The position numbers and the translations under genes were made by a program. A stretch of 58,516 nt of DNA from Azolla pinnata (Eukaryota; Streptophyta; Polypodiopsida; Salviniales; Salviniaceae), in the NCBI GenBank assembly GCA_037176905.1, contig JBBBWG010028389.1, forward strand, positions 1 to 58,516, written 5' to 3'. Of this stretch, positions 57,480 to 58,516 are shown piece after piece; within the stretch, counting starts at the first letter, position 1; each line of letters opens with the position of its first letter. The notes beneath the pieces are model-generated. The model made no database searches. It saw only the letters and a program-made list of their open reading frames with translations, and had not been told where the DNA came from.

Positions 57480-57835
57480 TCAGAACTCGAGGGGGGGCAA
57501 ACATCACAGCTAGCCGCCGAATACGATCGGATCGGACCGACGAGAATGAACCGACATTTCCCGGCACAGCCGACGTCGCCGAATCCGATCGGATCTGATC
57601 GGATGGGATTGGATCGACGAGAATGCCAGAATGGAATCGATCAAGGCATCGTTTCCCGACGCAAACAGCTGCCAAATGATGATCGGATCGGATCGGATCG
57701 GATCGGATCGGATCGGGATCGGGATCGGGATCGACTTGAGGCATCGTTCCGCGGCACAGCCAGCTGCCGAATACGATCGGATCGGATCGGATCGGACGAG
57801 AACACTGAGGACGGAATTGATCGAGGCACGTCGTC
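57480..57835. repeat. GC-rich minisatellite with embedded (GGATC)n pentamers
   Basis: Three to four ~90-110 bp units share AGC(T/C)GCCGAATACGATCGGA, CGACGAGAATG and GGCATCGTTTCCCG or GGCATCGTTCCGCG, and each contains a different number of GGATC or GGGATC repeats (up to about eight around 57682-57735). GATC sites are extremely dense. Confidence 0.85.
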
Positions 57836-57964
57836 TCCGCGAGAAGCGCGGGCGGCAAGCGGCAGCAACCCAGATTCCTCGGCCCCGGGGCCTGCGTGCC
57901 TGGAATCTGGGATCCAGAATCTGGAATCTGGAATCTGGAAACTGCAGAGTGAGCTTCTCAAAGA

Positions 57965-58024
57965 GTGCAGAAACATAGAAGAAGAAGAAGAATGAAGAAG
58001 AAGGATGAAGAAGAAGAAGAAGAA

Positions 58025-58056
<32 letters not shown>

Positions 58057-58441
58057 AGACGAAGAATGAAGAAGAAGACGAAGACGAAGAAGATGGCGAT
58101 GGCGATGGCGATGGAGCAGAGCAGAAAGAGAGAGAGAGATCGGCAGACAGACATGGCGATGGCGATGGCGATGGCGATGGCGATGGCGATGGGCCCACCG
58201 CCACCATAACTTCTTCGTTTCCATGGGCAAAGGCAGCCGCCATCGCTGCAGAGCTTCCTCTCACTCTTTTCGTGCCTTCTCCAACAAACACGGATTTTGT
58301 ATGGGGCCTCTTCTTCTTCTTCGTCTTCCTGCTTCTTCTTCTTCTTCTTCCTTCTTCCTTCTTCCTTCTTCTGCTCCTCTGCCTCTGCAACCAAGCTTCC
58401 ATTGCTTTCGCTGTGCCTCTCTTCCATTGCACTTCTCCTTT

Positions 58442-58516
<75 letters not shown>
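57965..58516. repeat. (GAA)n, (ATGGCG)n and terminal (CT)n microsatellite block
   Basis: (GAA)n with interruptions at 57978-58090, (GATGGC)n at 58093-58111 and 58153-58190, (CTT)n near 58309-58375, and (CT)n from 58444 through the window end. Long minus-strand frames across this block are low complexity throughout. Between them, 58200-58310 is ordinary sequence without a gene call. Confidence 0.9.

Noticed and set aside
57510-58432. Overlapping minus-strand frames of 263-305 codons
   Set aside because: Composed of poly-Lys/Glu/Ser/Leu and repeated RSDPIRSD peptides from microsatellites; different frames are equally open.

Overview
This is nuclear DNA from a land plant. Every confident gene has plant-type GT-AG introns and its closest family is plant-specific or has a plant subfamily: STICHEL-like DnaX ATPase, AAE3-type acyl-CoA synthetase, BLUS1-like STE20 kinase, ESP1-like CstF64, an F-box/RNI protein. 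I cannot place the lineage from sequence alone. There is no operon-like organisation, rRNA, CRISPR array, LTR retrotransposon or intact DNA transposon that I can see.

Layout. 1-7.2 kb (minus): a multi-exon gene of unknown function, running off the left edge, with non-LTR debris in its introns. 8.9-13.7 kb (minus): complete STICHEL-like gene, six exons, 1149 aa. 14-18 kb: gene-poor DNA with CT microsatellites and a 1.1 kb purine-pyrimidine alternating CATG-rich satellite. 18-21.2 kb (plus): BET1-like SNARE, whose 5'UTR intron carries a damaged copy of its own last exon. 22.6-25.2 kb (minus): YbaK/ProRS-associated-domain protein, 258 aa. 27.2-30.0 kb (plus): AAE3-like acyl-activating enzyme, 525 aa. 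30.5-33.3 kb: minisatellites and one doubtful ORF. 33.5-36.0 kb (plus): F-box/leucine-rich protein whose single intron is seven tandem copies of one ~127 bp unit. 36-42.6 kb: mostly unannotatable DNA ending in a 460 bp CAT/CAC triplet tract just before the next gene. 44.0-49.1 kb (plus): STE20-type kinase, 20 coding exons, 734 aa, with one GC-AG intron. 50.5-51.3 kb: ~34 bp minisatellite. 52.3-54.3 kb (plus): ESP1-like 3'-end-processing factor, 414 aa. 55.5-58.5 kb: microsatellite-dense DNA with one possible two-pass membrane protein.

The genes are ordinary, unrelated housekeeping or regulatory loci (vesicle trafficking, tRNA editing, oxalate/fatty acid activation, ubiquitination, kinase signalling, RNA 3'-end formation, trichome/cytoskeletal ATPase-like) and show no sign of working together. 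The outstanding property is the density of short-period tandem duplication: at least a dozen independent minisatellites (unit 34-130 bp), several confined to introns or untranslated regions, some carrying splice sites with them. Exon-intron structures below were derived by hand from splice consensus, conserved protein sequence and phase bookkeeping; all complete models sum to whole codons.
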